Positions 49,901 through 62,420 of a stretch of 64,000 nucleotides of DNA are shown piece by piece (the stretch's first letter is position 1; each line of letters opens with the position of its first letter). Where the stretch lies: positions 2,385,631-2,449,630 of the forward strand of contig ML133496.1 in NCBI GenBank assembly GCA_003864495.1, read 5' to 3'. The position numbers were made by a program, and so were the translations under genes. This DNA comes from Nemopilema nomurai (taxonomy: Eukaryota; Cnidaria; Scyphozoa; Rhizostomeae; Rhizostomatidae). Below the pieces are notes generated by a model, which saw nothing but the letters and a program-made list of their open reading frames with translations, was not told where the DNA came from and made no database searches.

Positions 49901-52900
49901 GATTATCCATAGACAAGAAATAGGGACATTCAGTTCCTAATAGCCTAATTCTCTTTTCTCCCATTTCAATGCTTTTTGAAGTACCCTTTAAGTCGACTGT
50001 TTGTGGTGCATCAAAGTTTCAAACTTTTTGCATCGCAGGAATGGAGCCCACGGCGAAAACTCGACTTATCGAATCGCTAACAAATGCTCTGGAGAATGTT
50101 GGCGTTCTTTCAGCTAATGAGGTATCAATATTTTATTAGTTATTCCAAGTATATTTACTGTTTACAAAATTTACATCGTTTCTTTTATCGACAAGCTCTG
50201 TCTGCTCACGTGTGACTCAAGACATTATGTCCAATCAAATTGTAGTGTCGTAACTATCACGTGATCATTTCTCAGAAGACTGGGTTTTCACATGTCAACG
50301 TTCAGCCAATCGGAGTTCAGTCTGCATTTGTTGGCGTGAAGCCTTGGTTTTGCTTCTCAGCTTGCTCTCGTTGCTTGGGAAAGGGGGGTGGGGGGGGGGG
50401 GGGGGGGGGGGGTGGTATAGCGTATTTTTCGAAAAAAATGTTACTTCAGTAGAGCATATTGTAGTCACGCCTTCGATCATAAAATTTGTGTTTTTGTCTG
50501 GCACCCTTTATAATTTTAAGCGTCACCTCAAGGCATGGAATAGAAATGCGTGAAAATATCTACCGATTTGTTGATAATTTTAATTTGCGATACTAATTTT
50601 CGTTTAGGGAGAAGATTTAGATTTTGCTGCTAAAGTTGCTAAGCTGATCAATGGAATGGGCATACAGTTAATCACAAGTTGGTCAAAGTGAGTGATCTAC
50701 ATTGTGTTATTATCAGGACATTATTAACGCCTAATGCAATAACATTTGTGTTCATCATATAGCGCCAAAACTTGATTTGCTTTAAATCAATGTTTAAACA
50801 GTTGTCTCAACATTCCATTAACATCGTCTCATCTTCAGACACGTTTTCTCTGCCATTTGTTTATGGTTGGCCATGACGTAGTTCTTCTGCTAAATTTTGA
50901 GTGTTTGAGAAAAATTAATAATGTCGAAGGGAGGTCATGGCTTCAAATTCTTTGCTTTTTATGCGTTTTTCTTCTCCGTGGACTTTTTCGTTGGTTTGAA
51001 ACATTGCCAAAAATGCTTCATTGCAGGCATGGTTTTTTTTAGAAAAAACCCTTTTCAAATTATGTTAGTTAGAATAATTTCATGAAAAATTGCACAAGAT
51101 ATTAAGAGGCAATAATGATGGATAGAAGTTATTTTTTCTTGGAAATATTTTCAGCTGGAGTTCTCTTTGGGCCCAATTTTGTCGACTATTAATGGCTATT
51201 AGAAACGTACGAATCACGGATCCAAACATTGATATTCTGGAAACAACCTGACTTTTGAGATTTTGTTTTAGAATTCCAAAAGTTAACGGTGAAGTAAACG
51301 GGGAAATGGGCCAGTCCGCTGTTATTCTGAAGGCTATTGAAAGTAAAATTCCATACATGCTGAGGTGAAGATTATATTTTTGTCTACCTTTTTTGTAATT
51401 CATGAAATGGGTATTTTGGGCATATCGTAAATTTTGGTTCATTTTTATAGTATTTTCTACAAGGTGTCTATTTCAGATGTGGAAATTTAATGATTAAACA
51501 AAGACAGGTAGACTAAAAGTCGATTGTGTAGGATTATTGTTAACTGCGTCTCTAAGGTTATTCCAATATTTCTAAGTCCTACTTTACTCTTTTCGTAGCT
51601 CTAACCTAGCTTTTTCGTATTCCAGCCCTTTTCCTCTCAAGTTTTGCTTTCGTTTCTGCTGCAGATTTTTAAGTCATGAAGATGATGACATTTCGGAAAC
51701 AGTCAGTGAATTTGCGCATTCGTATCTTGGCCTCTTGAAACAGGTAAAGGATTTTTGCCAGGTTTTTTCTTTCATTTTGTTTTAATAAAATTGCATTTTC
51801 GAGATTGATTTTTAATCAGATATTTTATTTTATTCAGTATATCATTGTTTCTGAACTTAACATAGCTTTTTCTTACATTTCTTTTATTTAATCTAATCGG
51901 TTTTCATTTAGATGAAAGTTGTCCACGACCCCCATGCAGAATATTTAAGGGTAAGTTCTGACGAATCTTGTGGCTCTAGATCATATTTTAGGATCATTGG
52001 AATGCGCCCTTACGCAGGGCCATAGCTTTCTGGACAAAAAGTAAGCTACTCAGATCAGGAAAAACTTAAAAATATTTTCTTAATGGTCTAATTTTCCCAA
52101 ACCCAACATAATGAAGCCTTGCTAACCTAACAGCTCAGTGTTTATCGAGTTGGTGAAATGCACAAAGCAAATGATGAAATGATGTTGTTTATCGTTCTGA
52201 ATGCTTTCGCCAAGTTAAGACATTATTTTTCCAGATTTTTATCGAATTTCCTGCAACTCCTGTTCATTTACCACCAAGACTTTGCCTTTTGAGCCGGCCT
52301 AGTAAGGTGTGACAAATCAACACTGGCTGGGTGGTGCAAATCACATGGTTAAGCCCTTTGCTGTCACTTGCTTCAGCTGTCACTTTCTTTAGCTGTCACT
52401 GTTTTAAAGTACCATGAAATCAGTGATCTTGCTAGCCACAGTGACTCCTTTAACTCTTTGTACATTCAATCAAACAGACACATTTCACATTCTAGCGTAT
52501 GTGTTAGAATGTAATTCCATCTTAATTTATTGCAGAAACTCCTTTACATCGTCATCAAGAAGATGAAGTATGATGATGATTATGACTTTGAAAACGAGGT
52601 ACGTCGGCATTAGCATCGTGTGCCATGTTCTGTCATGTTGTGTCATGCTCTGTCATGTTGTGTCATGCTTTGTCATGTTCTGTCATGCTCTGTCATGTTC
52701 TTTCATGTTCTGTCATGCTCTGTCATGCTCTGTCGTGTTCTCTCATGCTCTGTCACCAAGCGCTTAATACAGTCTGATTGTCATAATGCCGCTTCATGCT
52801 TGGATTTCGGCAAACTATTTTTATAAAGAATTTCATGAAACCAATTCTCCAGATCTCCAAGTGCCACTCTAATTTAAAGTAACATTTTTCGTAAATTTCA

Positions 52901-55900
52901 TAAAGACCTGCTCCGTTTGAAGCTACTCTGAAACTTTTCTTTGAAATTTCCCAGGAAGAGGATGAAGCAATGTTTCAAGATTTCCGTAAGCAAATGAAAG
53001 TTCTCTTGGATAATATCGGGAAATTGGTAAGTCCGCATTTTCTTTCTGATATATCGTTTCAGAAATGACAGGTTGAAGTCGGTGGAGGATGCTGGCCTAA
53101 TAATAGTCCATCTCAAAGGAAAATATTTAAGTTCTCTAAAAACTGGAATTCTTAAAACAATTATCGATGCAACTGTTCTCTTAAATTGTAAACTAGTATT
53201 AATTTTTTTTTTCTTTCAACTTTTTATACTTGTTGACCATTTTCTGTGGAATATGATTCAAATCGTACTTAATTTTGAAGCCAATCTTTTTTAGGATGGT
53301 GATTTGGTCGTTTCCACCTTGCACGAATTTGTTCAGAGAACACTCCAGTAAGCCGTCATTTGACATTGTATTATACTATATTTTTTCAATCATATCATAT
53401 TATTTATATTTCATTAATTGTGTTGTACGAGCTTTGTTTGGGGTTTGCTGGGTTATGAAGTAGATACCTTTTCTAGTTTAACAGTGCTACATTGTATCGT
53501 AGTTTTGTCTGAAATTTGACATATTCGCCTTTCTTTGTACTGCTTAAGTCTGTACTTGAAATTCTAGATATGATATTTTTCCTCTCTAGAAACATAGAGA
53601 AAGTGTCATTACTTGATCTGGAGTTGGCAGTACATCTTGTTTACCTCCTCGGAGAGGCAATACCGGTATGTCCCTTTCTGAAAGTTTGCTGTTTTGTTTG
53701 TCCAGTAGAGGGGCAGTTTGCCCATTTGAGGCTCAGTTTGTTCAAAAGGACTGCAAACATAGTGCTTTATATGTTTCTTAGTTAATAAGGTGGGGGACAT
53801 TTTGAGGAAGCATAGATAAAAGTCAGCTGCCGCTACGAGAGCGTTTTTTCATGTTAAAACCATACGTCTTTTGATGTCATGAAAACCTAGACATTCTTAT
53901 AGATGACCCAATTTTCTCACTTTGAAGTTGTTATTTCTCAACAGGGTCAGGATCTATATAACGACATCACGAAGTTTGGCAAGCTGCAAGAAATGATGAT
54001 ATCGGTAAGTGGCAATGCCTAAAAAGCGATGCTAGTTTTTACGCTAAATGCCACTGGTGTGCTGTTTAGAGTTTGAATCATAAAGTTTCAAAAAACGTCT
54101 GTGTCTAATGCCAGTCATGTTGGTTGCTGCTACTTATCTATTTATTTACTTTTTGCATCGCAGCGTTTTCTAAGATATGGGTAAACATAATACGATGGTG
54201 TTTCATAGCATTTCATTGCTAGTACAAGGCAGTACTTTCGTAGAATAGTCGCTTGCACCATTTTTCACTACTGCGTCTCTTCTGCCCGAAGCATTTTCGT
54301 TTGAATCAAATGTCAGTAATCACTAAGTCTTTAATCTTGCCTCAATAAAGCTTGAATCAGGAGATGTCCTAAGGTTTTCTAGAAACAAACATAAATAGAT
54401 AAAGATAGACATTGCCTAAATTGTTTCGTAAAGGATCCACAACTTTCAGCGAATTTCGTAATCTAAATTGTTTTATAAAGGAATTTCGCATTAGCGAATT
54501 TCGCTAGTGCAAATCAAGCCTGCCACGTTTTTCACTACTGCATCAGTTAATTCCAAAAGCCTTTTCGTTAGAATCCAATGTCAGTAGGCAGTTTGTAAGT
54601 TAATAGACCATGGTTGTTTTATTTCATTTCAGCTAGTGACAAGCAAAGTTTCTTGGGCTCAACATATAGCTGTGAAGCTGCAGGTAATTGTTTTAGCATT
54701 TAAACATTTTCAGCATCGACCTTATCTATTTAAGGTGTTAATAAGATCATGGGTCTTCGTATGAAATTTTAGTAGGATTGAGAATTTGAAATTTCTCAAT
54801 CGTTTATTTGATTAACTGTCCAAAAATTTTGTTGGATGTTGTTAGGCTCTTTATGATGGTATTTTAGTTTGTCGTGTATTTATACCTGATATGTAAACAA
54901 GTGCTTTGCAGAACAAAACTTCACAATGGCAAGAAAAAACAGAACTAGTTTTTGCATACTTAAGGTTCTTTTCCGTCCGACACTCCTCAGAGTATGCAAA
55001 CGTCGGAAACTAACCAAAAACAGACCGAATAAATAGTCAGTTGCGGATCGAAAACACTGGCACTAATACCTGATACTGCGTGACTGCAAAGACTCTCTCC
55101 AGCCTATTGGTAATGGTGATTATTTGTTTTGTTTCAGTATTTCGAAACCATAACTAGATACGAGAGATTCTTCTATGCTCAAACGGAGTACATTCCAAAA
55201 GTTCTGGTAGGCCAGAGTTTTAATTTACATGAACCTGCAATTCGTGGAATAATTTTTCTTTTCTTGCTCTCAGTGCGGTCTTCAGAAATAGTTTTTTCTC
55301 ACCTTTTATGTATTGGGTTTTGACTCTTAATTCAATATCTCTACTCATAAGAAGTAAGGCATCAACAGAGCGAATTATTTGAAAATACCAACAAGTAAAT
55401 TAGAATTTCTAAGTATCTAAAATTTTTATATTTCTATTTTTACCGTGTTTTGAGCATCTTCTAATTAGATACCTTGTGATTGAGAGTTTTTAGAACTTAA
55501 AAAGTTCCTACAACTTCCTGAGCAGTTGCAACTTCCAAATTTTACAGTAAGATATTGGATCACTGATAATTCTATCGTGATTCTAATTCACTGTTCAGTT
55601 TGAAATATTTGTTTATGGAACGAAATTCTTTTGTAGGAGGCATTTCTCGATGAAAGGGGCTTGAGCAACCCTTCAACGAAAATCTGCAGTCGTACCAGTT
55701 ATCTTTTGATGCGATTCACAAAAGTGCTCAAGTGAGTTTAAGACATTATCGCTTTGGGTTTTGTTAGTTAATTTGTAAACACTGAATCCAGTTACTATTT
55801 AAATTTATAGTCAGAGATGTGGTATTCATTGTGCCTTTAGCAAGTTTTTTTTACAGATTATTTTTTATTTTCAGGTCACAAATACAACCCTATGTGGACA

Positions 55901-58900
55901 ATATTTTACAAAGATTGCAGGGTTTATTGGTCGACAATCAGGTAAGGATAATTTGGATGGTCATTAGTATGTAGCTCCAATAGGAACTGTGGCTCTTTCT
56001 GTCACTTTTTTGTCGCTCTATTGGGTTCGCTGGACATGGTACGAATATTTTGCATTAATTAGTTTATTGTTTTTCCAGGGTGACAGCTACAAGAGAAATT
56101 CACAGCTTAACGCCGATGACCTTGTATGTTATTTAGCAAAAACATTTTTTGACGTTTCTTATCAGAGGTTTTTTACATTTTGATGTTCATGTTCCTTTAA
56201 AGCCTGTTTAATCCTCATGTTTAATTTCAAACTACAGATTCTAGATTCCCAAAACATGCCTACTATTCTTTCAAAAGATTTTACGAAATTTGATCGTAAA
56301 CAGAAACTTAGCATTGATTATAAAGTTGTCCTCTATAAAATGGAAAAAATCATGTTCTTTTTTTTGCAGAATTATCTATACGAGTTAGCTGCTACTTTGA
56401 TAGTTTGCAGTAATGCTTCTCCAGAGGTTTGTTTATGTGAATTTTTTAACTTGATTCCACATAATATCCCTTAATATTTTCGAGTCCTGAATGGCAGTCA
56501 TATCTTCAAGACAACAATAGGTTATTTTGTCTTTGATGCTGTTATCGGGAACTGTTGCTTTAGAAAGCATCAAGTTGAAATATTTCTCTACCTACGTTTT
56601 TCCAAGTTTTCAATTCCTGCTTACCTGTTTTACGATAATATTTTCCCGAGTGAAAGCCTTAAAGAGTTAATTTAGGTTCAGAAACATGAATTTTGTGCAC
56701 GTTGAAAGCCGAAGCGCAAAATATTGGGTAGTTTTTGTAGCATTTACACGAGTTGTATTTGCTACTAATATTTGCTTAATACTTTGTTTCTAACATTTAA
56801 CATTTTGCTTAGTATTTTACTTTCAGCATGTAATATTTTGGCGAATATTTTGCTTTTAACATGTGATATTTTGCTTAATATTTTGCTTTATCATGTAATA
56901 TTTTGCTTAATATTGTAGAACATGAATGCGATGATGCAGTGTCTCTTATCACCGGTCATTTTACGGTTCACTAAAGTTTTGTCCATGGTTAGTTGACATT
57001 TTGCTTCATTGATTCTTCAAGTGAATATTTCTGCTTAAGAATGTTAGAAGCTTCCTTTTCTGTACAAATGTGTTTATCAAGGTAAAACTGATAACTTTTC
57101 AGTATTTGTCGTGTATTGTTTGGTTCGAGTGTCGTTCTAGTTTCTAAATTCTCATCTGTTGTCAATGCCATCGTCTCATTATTTTCCCGGATTCTTTTGA
57201 CTAGGAGACATTCTTCAATTTCCTTTTAGTTAGACGTAATAATCAATAGGTTTGTTTCGGTAAACGCCGTTCATTCTTCTTCTAGATGGAAAGTGTGAGA
57301 AACGATGAACTTGCTCTGTTGAACAGTGCTCAAGAACTCCACACTCTCATGGGCTTTACAAGGTATACTCTATTCAGGTCCTTTAAAAGGGACTCGTGTC
57401 CTTTGGTGAACTGTAGATAGCTTGCTTCTCTGAATACGAACTCGTAGGCTTCTATGTCATCCTACCAGCTGCGTAAAGACATATATCATTTTTTTAGGCC
57501 TGTTTATGATTGTTGTCTACCATTTTCTAGTCGAGCAAGCAAGGCCTTCTCAAGCCAACTGTCTTTGAAAGTGAGTGGATGTGCTGAATGCTTCAAAGAG
57601 GTGAGTGATTACTTTTTGTCATCGAAAACTAAAATTGTTATGCGGAATCTAGAGTGAATCTCGAAGTGATAGCGACTCAACAAAATGCATATCAAGTTAT
57701 TATGCGAAAGTTGAAAGTTTGTAAGGACTTGATGTCATTTTGCTTTCAGAGTGCTTATCGTAAACAGTTTCTAGGGGCGTTTGCACCTCGATAATTGTTA
57801 ACTTTTGGTAGTTCTTTGCATTTAACTCAAGAGGGTTGTGACTAAGATAGGTTAAAAAGTACAAAACATTGAAAGGATTAATGGGCATCCATCATCAGAA
57901 TAGGTATTTAGTCATTCGAGAGTTGTGCGAAACTAGGGAAGTAGAAATAATGCGAGGATGTGGCTTGTGAATGCCACCTTCTAACTGCACACCCGAGGAG
58001 GGACTTTTTCTCAACCCCCAGCATCAAAAGCAAGATTTAATCTGATATGTGCCCATGTGCAAAGCTATAATCGACATCACTTGTAAAGAAATTATGCTAG
58101 TTTCGTATGCACCGCAGAGAATCACTTCGCACGGGTTTCAACCAACAATTCAATTCATTTCCAGGCATTGCCCGTGTTTCTTCAGTCGCTCACCACCCCG
58201 TACCACAGGGATACAATCCACGCAGGCGTGAGGCAGTATCTGCATCGGATGATCATCTGCCTTGGAGAGGAACTGCTCCCCTTCCTCCCTATCGCCGTCA
58301 CCCACCTGCTCAAGGACTGCGAAGTAAGGGACATCCAGGAGTTCATACCCCTCATCAATCAGCTGATTGCCAGATTCAAGGTTGGTCGTCATCTTCATTC
58401 ATTCTGTTCCAGTTCTCCGCGATTACTGTCTCTGTCTCCAGTTCTCCGCGATTACTGTCTCTGTCTCCAGTTCTCCGCGATTACTGTCTCTGTCTCCAGT
58501 TCTCTCGCGAGTCTCTGCCCACTAGACTGAGAGGATATCAGGTTAAACTGGCCGCAAAAGAAGTTTAGAAACCTTTCTACGTCCCGAAGCCATCCGAAAA
58601 GGCAATCATAAACTCATCATTCTGATATTGTGATAAAAAGGATTTTGATTAATTTAGCATTCTGTGGCAATAAGAGTTATTATGAAAAGTAGCCAGCTGA
58701 ATGAATGCTTTTGTGTCATCAATGAAACTCAGGATTTTCGAGAACAATTAGGATCTCTTTAAGCATCTGCATTATGCTTGTTGATTATGTTGATGCATCT
58801 TGGCTTCCATCAAAGTGAGAATTCTTGGAAGCCATGCTTCACTATTAGTGTGATCTCCTTTTTGTTCACTTCCTGGTTTGCAGTTGATCTATTGACGTAG

Positions 58901-61900
58901 TTGTCACGGCACTCCGCTATTATCTTTCAAATCATTACACATCAATCTTTCTGTTGTGTTATTTTAATTATCTCGGCAAATTTTTTCTTTTTTAGACGCA
59001 GATTACACCGTTCCTCTGTGAAATTTTTCTACCTGTGGTGAATACAATCTTCTCGATTCTAAATTCGCCCATCGACGAAGCAGATATGCCAGTAGGTGCC
59101 TTTTGCAAACTTAAAATTCACCTTTTGTACTGCGCAATTTGATAAGCGACTACACGAAATTTTGATTTTACAGTCATACTCTACGATGTATGATCCACAA
59201 GCCGGATAGACACTTAACTGTTCCGTATACTTTGTTTTAAATTATTCAGCCATTGTGTGATGTTGGTAGAGAAGCAGTATGTTCTGGGGTATGGTGGGGG
59301 ACGGGGGATCACCTGCGATTCCCAATTAGTGAAGATATTGAAGTAATACACTGGAGAAGTGTACCCTTTTAAGAATTAGCAGCTCATAATTTCCTCAGTT
59401 TGAAGTCCACTATTCAAACCGCGTAGCGCTTGATATATTTTTCATATATGCAGCAGGCTACTTAGGACAATAGTATTTATCTTCTTATTTGATTCCATGG
59501 TCTAGCGGGTACTTACCACTTCTAATATTGTAATTCCATGTCAATCGCCTTTGTGAGTAAATGACATGTCGCATGCGTGTTATGTCATGCCATTTATATG
59601 ATATCTTGTTTTGTTAATGCTTACATCCAAATTTATTTATTATTGTTTAACACATTTTTAAGCTTTTCAACAATTCATTTTTATTGCTCTGTTTTCCTTT
59701 TTTCATTGCATCTTTACTATCAAACAATGTTTTATTGTAGGCCGTGAAGGAGAGGCAGATTCTGCGAAGGAGCTATTATTTGTTTTTATGCACAATAGTG
59801 AACAATGGCTTGGTGGAAGTTATTGTGAATTGTGGTGAGTTGGTTGGCTTCTCCTTTGCTTGTCATAAAAGTTATTATATATAGTTTCCTTCATGATCAA
59901 ATTCTCTGGCTTTATGTCATACCTAACTAGAAGGAATCAATTACGTGATATTTTAACTTGTAAGTTAAAAAATAAGTTGTACAGTTGTTGAAATTTCATA
60001 AAAAAGCTTCCTTTCCGGTGTAAAAGAGGGATTAAAGTTTGTAAGAAATTTTGCTTATGCGTGGACTGTGCACATTCGTTTCATCATCTTTCGTTCTAAT
60101 GACATCAGTATACTTCCTGTTGTAGGCGCTGAAAGTATCAAGACCATTTTGTATAGTGTTGTCCAAGGTGCTGCTGAGATTCCAGACCCACAGGTAAAAC
60201 TTCCACGCGAGATGCTCACAGTTTTTTTCTTTTCACGGTAGCTTAGCAAATCTGTTTATAAAGACGCATTCCAATTATCATATCGTGTTTACAAGTAATT
60301 AGTGACACTTTTCATTTGGCTTCTTTCTATCCGTTTAAACTTGCTAACCAGAAGGAAATTACGGTGTTAGGAAATATGTTTTGGTTTGCTCTGTGCTGTG
60401 GCAAAAGCAACATATTTATCATAGCTCGTGATTTGATATGTGACCAAGAGAAAACAAATGACAATAATGGACATGTTGTATGAAAAATGACACGAGTAAT
60501 AAACAGTGTCCTGATGACATTTGACAAAAAAAATTTTAAATACAGCTACTTTGAGTGATCTTGGCAAAATGACATAAGCTAACCAATTCTAGTCTGGCTA
60601 TTTTTCCAGTTGCTGTTGCTATTCCATTTTTCACTGTCCCTTTTTGTTTTTCAGGGTCAGAAGAATTGTTTTGTCATTTTGTGCAAATTAATTGACCTTT
60701 TTGGTGAGTATTACCCTGGTCTGTGATTTTCTATTCACCTTGTAAAGCAAATTGCCAGCTTTACGTCTTTCCACGAGAAATCTACTTGCCCTGCTTCTCA
60801 AAGTCAGGCTTTCAATAATTTGAATTTTTCTTAATTTAGGCGATGAGATGAACTGGATGGGATTTAAGGAGTTCACGTTTGAGAACATTCTTCCCGCGTG
60901 CCTAGTCACACCTTTAAAGCCATCTTTTGACTTGAACGACGGGCAGTGCTTTCTGGTATGTATTCGTCATTTGTGACATTCTGTCACCAACCTACTAGCT
61001 GTTGTCGCGTGTCAGTCATTTATATACCTCTACGCATGATTACGTTTTCTTACTTTTATAACATTTTTTAAAGGTTTTTTTATAAAAAATTCTGACTTCT
61101 GCTCGCCAGGTTCTTCAAGAAATAGCCCATGTGCTGAAGTTGATTCTCGTCAAAAGAGTGAGTATTGCCAACTGATTGCTTGAAACTCCATTCTACACAG
61201 GAATCCTATTGAAGGCTTATTAAGGTACCAAAGGCTTATCAAGGTACAAAGGTTTACCAAAACTACCTGAAGTATCTCACCACGTTTAAATTGCAGCTTA
61301 TCTTTATACATTTCACATGTACAGACGTAATATAGCCAGCTCCCTTCTTCTCAAAATATTGTAAAGAAATTTATGGTCGGAGCTTTGTATGTCCTGGTTG
61401 ACTGAGGCATGGAAAAAATTTAGGGATCTCTGTAAATAGAGTTTCAACCTCCTCTGAAGGAAGAGCAGGGATGAACCTATGCAGCCAGAAAAATGGTGCT
61501 TATGTTCAGAAGTTTTTGTAATCATTATAGATTTCCCTGGCAGGATTAGCTTCGGATATCGCCAGTTGTTGCAATATCAGGTGCTTATTGTGCCAGGCAC
61601 TACGATGTGAAGTATCATTTTGCAACATTCGTGATATAATCAGAAAATATTCAAGAATCACACGCTTCTGCTCAGCCATGGTTGATGAAAGTAACATTAG
61701 GGATTAACAGTTTTGCAATTCTAAACCTTCCAACAACGATCTTCACAACCTGTGTACTGACAAAGAGATGTTTACGTTTGTGTGTAAATAGCAGATGTGC
61801 ATTATATTTAGTTTTGTTTCTGTTAATACTAATCTGAGCGGTAGATTTGAAAGCGTAATGTTCTTGTTTCTAGGGACAGGAAGTTATCCAGTATCTGCAT

Positions 61901-62420
61901 GCCTCGTATCTACCCCAGCTGCAATGCCCAGAAGAGGCTGCTATGGTAAATAGACTTGTACCATTGACACTAGTACCGTTTTCTTGTCTTACTTTGTTGA
62001 CCCTAAAAGTCACAATCTGCTACTCTAGTCACATTGAGAATATTTTACACCGTTTTTGGAATCTCTTATGCATTAACCTCTCTTTCAGGATTATTGCAAC
62101 ACCCTGCAAAACATGGATGCGAAACAGTTCAAATTATATCTTAAGGTAAAACATTTTGCATATTATTACTGCTGCAGTCTTGCTCATTTCGGACCATGTC
62201 AAAGGAGTCTTTTTAGGAACCCTTTCTATTAATTCTCAAACATTCACAAATGTTTATTTAGTTGGGATTATGCTACGTAATAACGTTTAAAAAAAAAGTG
62301 TTTGCTTCTCAGCTAAGATTATCAAGGAGTTGCATATTCGACAAAGACATTGTCTTTTTTCTTTTAAAGCAATTTTACACCAGATGGAGAAGAAGGCCTG
62401 AGTTTTCCAGCATCAGGTAG
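43981..62420 (+). CDS. XPOT: XPOT, exportin-T tRNA nuclear export receptor (38 exons)
   Basis: Karyopherin that carries mature tRNAs out of the nucleus with Ran-GTP. Exons: 43981-44040, 44629-44711, 45552-45608, 45819-45885, 46560-46646, 47601-47729, 48109-48192, 48820-48929, 49370-49446, 50039-50121, 50608-50687, 51272-51364, 51665-51743, 51912-51950, 52536-52598, 52955-53026, 53295-53347, 53590-53665, 53945-54004, 54633-54683, 55138-55206, 55637-55731, 55875-55941, 56079-56123, 56370-56426, 56919-56987, 57286-57362, 57531-57600, 58165-58380, 58996-59091, 59741-59834, 60126-60193, 60655-60703, 60840-60955, 61110-61157, 61874-61945, 62089-62145, 62370-62420. Every junction is GT-AG and in phase: 2919 nt, 972 aa (human 962). 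It is colinear with human XPOT throughout, for example MDERAL, LAYFEQLK, KVKFFLLQVLEHH, GAYISWIDIDLIANEKFV, HRMIICLGEELLPFLP and KDCEVRDIQEFIPLINQ. HEAT-type helices run throughout. The start has A at -3 and G at +4. Exon 29 is clearly more GC-rich than its surroundings. Confidence 0.98.
44834..45739 (-). CDS. Possible antisense gene: two phase-compatible exons inside XPOT
   Basis: On the minus strand a 64-codon exon (45739-45547) has a good acceptor before it (ACTCTTCCTAG) and a strong donor after it (AGG|GTAAGT). It joins in phase 0 to a second exon starting at 45064 behind CTTTCAG, which runs to a TAG at 44834-44836. The joined peptide includes ALDIRGQVFELKNLKLNVVK, LQQEELHLFITR, then SDNRFSMMVAVFLLPQSDG and PKLLPIVLYLLPLNDYTEEH. 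The first exon overlaps XPOT exon 3 completely, on the opposite strand. A further protein-like minus frame with an acceptor lies at 46224-46085 but does not join in phase. I recognise no family. It may be an unrelated nested gene, a transposon remnant, or chance. Confidence 0.35.
48545..48603 (+). repeat. Two-copy tandem duplication of about 30 bp in XPOT intron 7
   Basis: GGAGAAAGTTGAAGAAGCTCTGA is followed 30-31 bases later by GGAGAAAGTCGAAAAAGCTCTGA; each is given here only as the shared core. It is a simple local duplication with no coding role in XPOT. Confidence 0.6.
50383..50412 (+). repeat. Poly-G tract in XPOT intron 10
   Basis: Six G, one T, then 23 consecutive G (50390-50412), followed by TGG. 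A run this long is likely to be length-variable and error-prone in sequencing. It is a quadruplex candidate in both the DNA and the XPOT pre-mRNA. Open frames encoding poly-glycine or poly-proline across it are artefacts. Confidence 0.8.
52621..52755 (+). repeat. Decamer minisatellite in XPOT intron 15
   Basis: Thirteen and a half head-to-tail copies of a 10-bp unit close to TGTCATGCTC / TGTCATGTTC, in perfect register from 52621. Divergence is mainly at positions 8-10. Frames reading through it (repeats of CHVLSCSVM type) are spurious. It starts 22 bases after the exon 15 donor. Confidence 0.9.
54256..54587 (+). repeat. Local duplication in XPOT intron 19
   Basis: About 64 bp at 54256-54319 is repeated at 54524-54587. 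Shared anchors are TTTTTCACTACTGC, then TTTTCGTT, GAATC and AATGTCAGTA, with drift between them. The copies are direct and 268 bp apart. The intervening DNA has smaller repeats of GCGAATTTCG. Confidence 0.55.
56766..56918 (+). repeat. 33-bp tandem repeat ending at the XPOT exon 26 acceptor
   Basis: About four and a half copies of a 32-33-bp unit built on TAATATTTTGCTTAATATTT and ending CTTTNNNCATG. Copies start near 56766, 56799, 56831, 56864 and 56896. The last, truncated copy reads TAATATTTTGCTTAATATTG then TAG, and that TAG is the 3' splice site of exon 26 (56919). The repeat therefore supplies the acceptor and its T-rich context. Confidence 0.75.
58411..58509 (+). repeat. 29-bp minisatellite in XPOT intron 29
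   Basis: Three identical 29-bp copies (58411-58439, 58440-58468, 58469-58497) plus a partial fourth. Each contains TCTCCGCGATTACTGTCTCT. It begins 30 bases after the exon 29 donor. Perfect identity suggests recent expansion or ongoing homogenisation, so the copy number may vary between individuals. Confidence 0.92.

Noticed and set aside
52570..52826. Cysteine-rich repeated peptide frames
   Set aside because: Direct translation of the decamer array in an XPOT intron.
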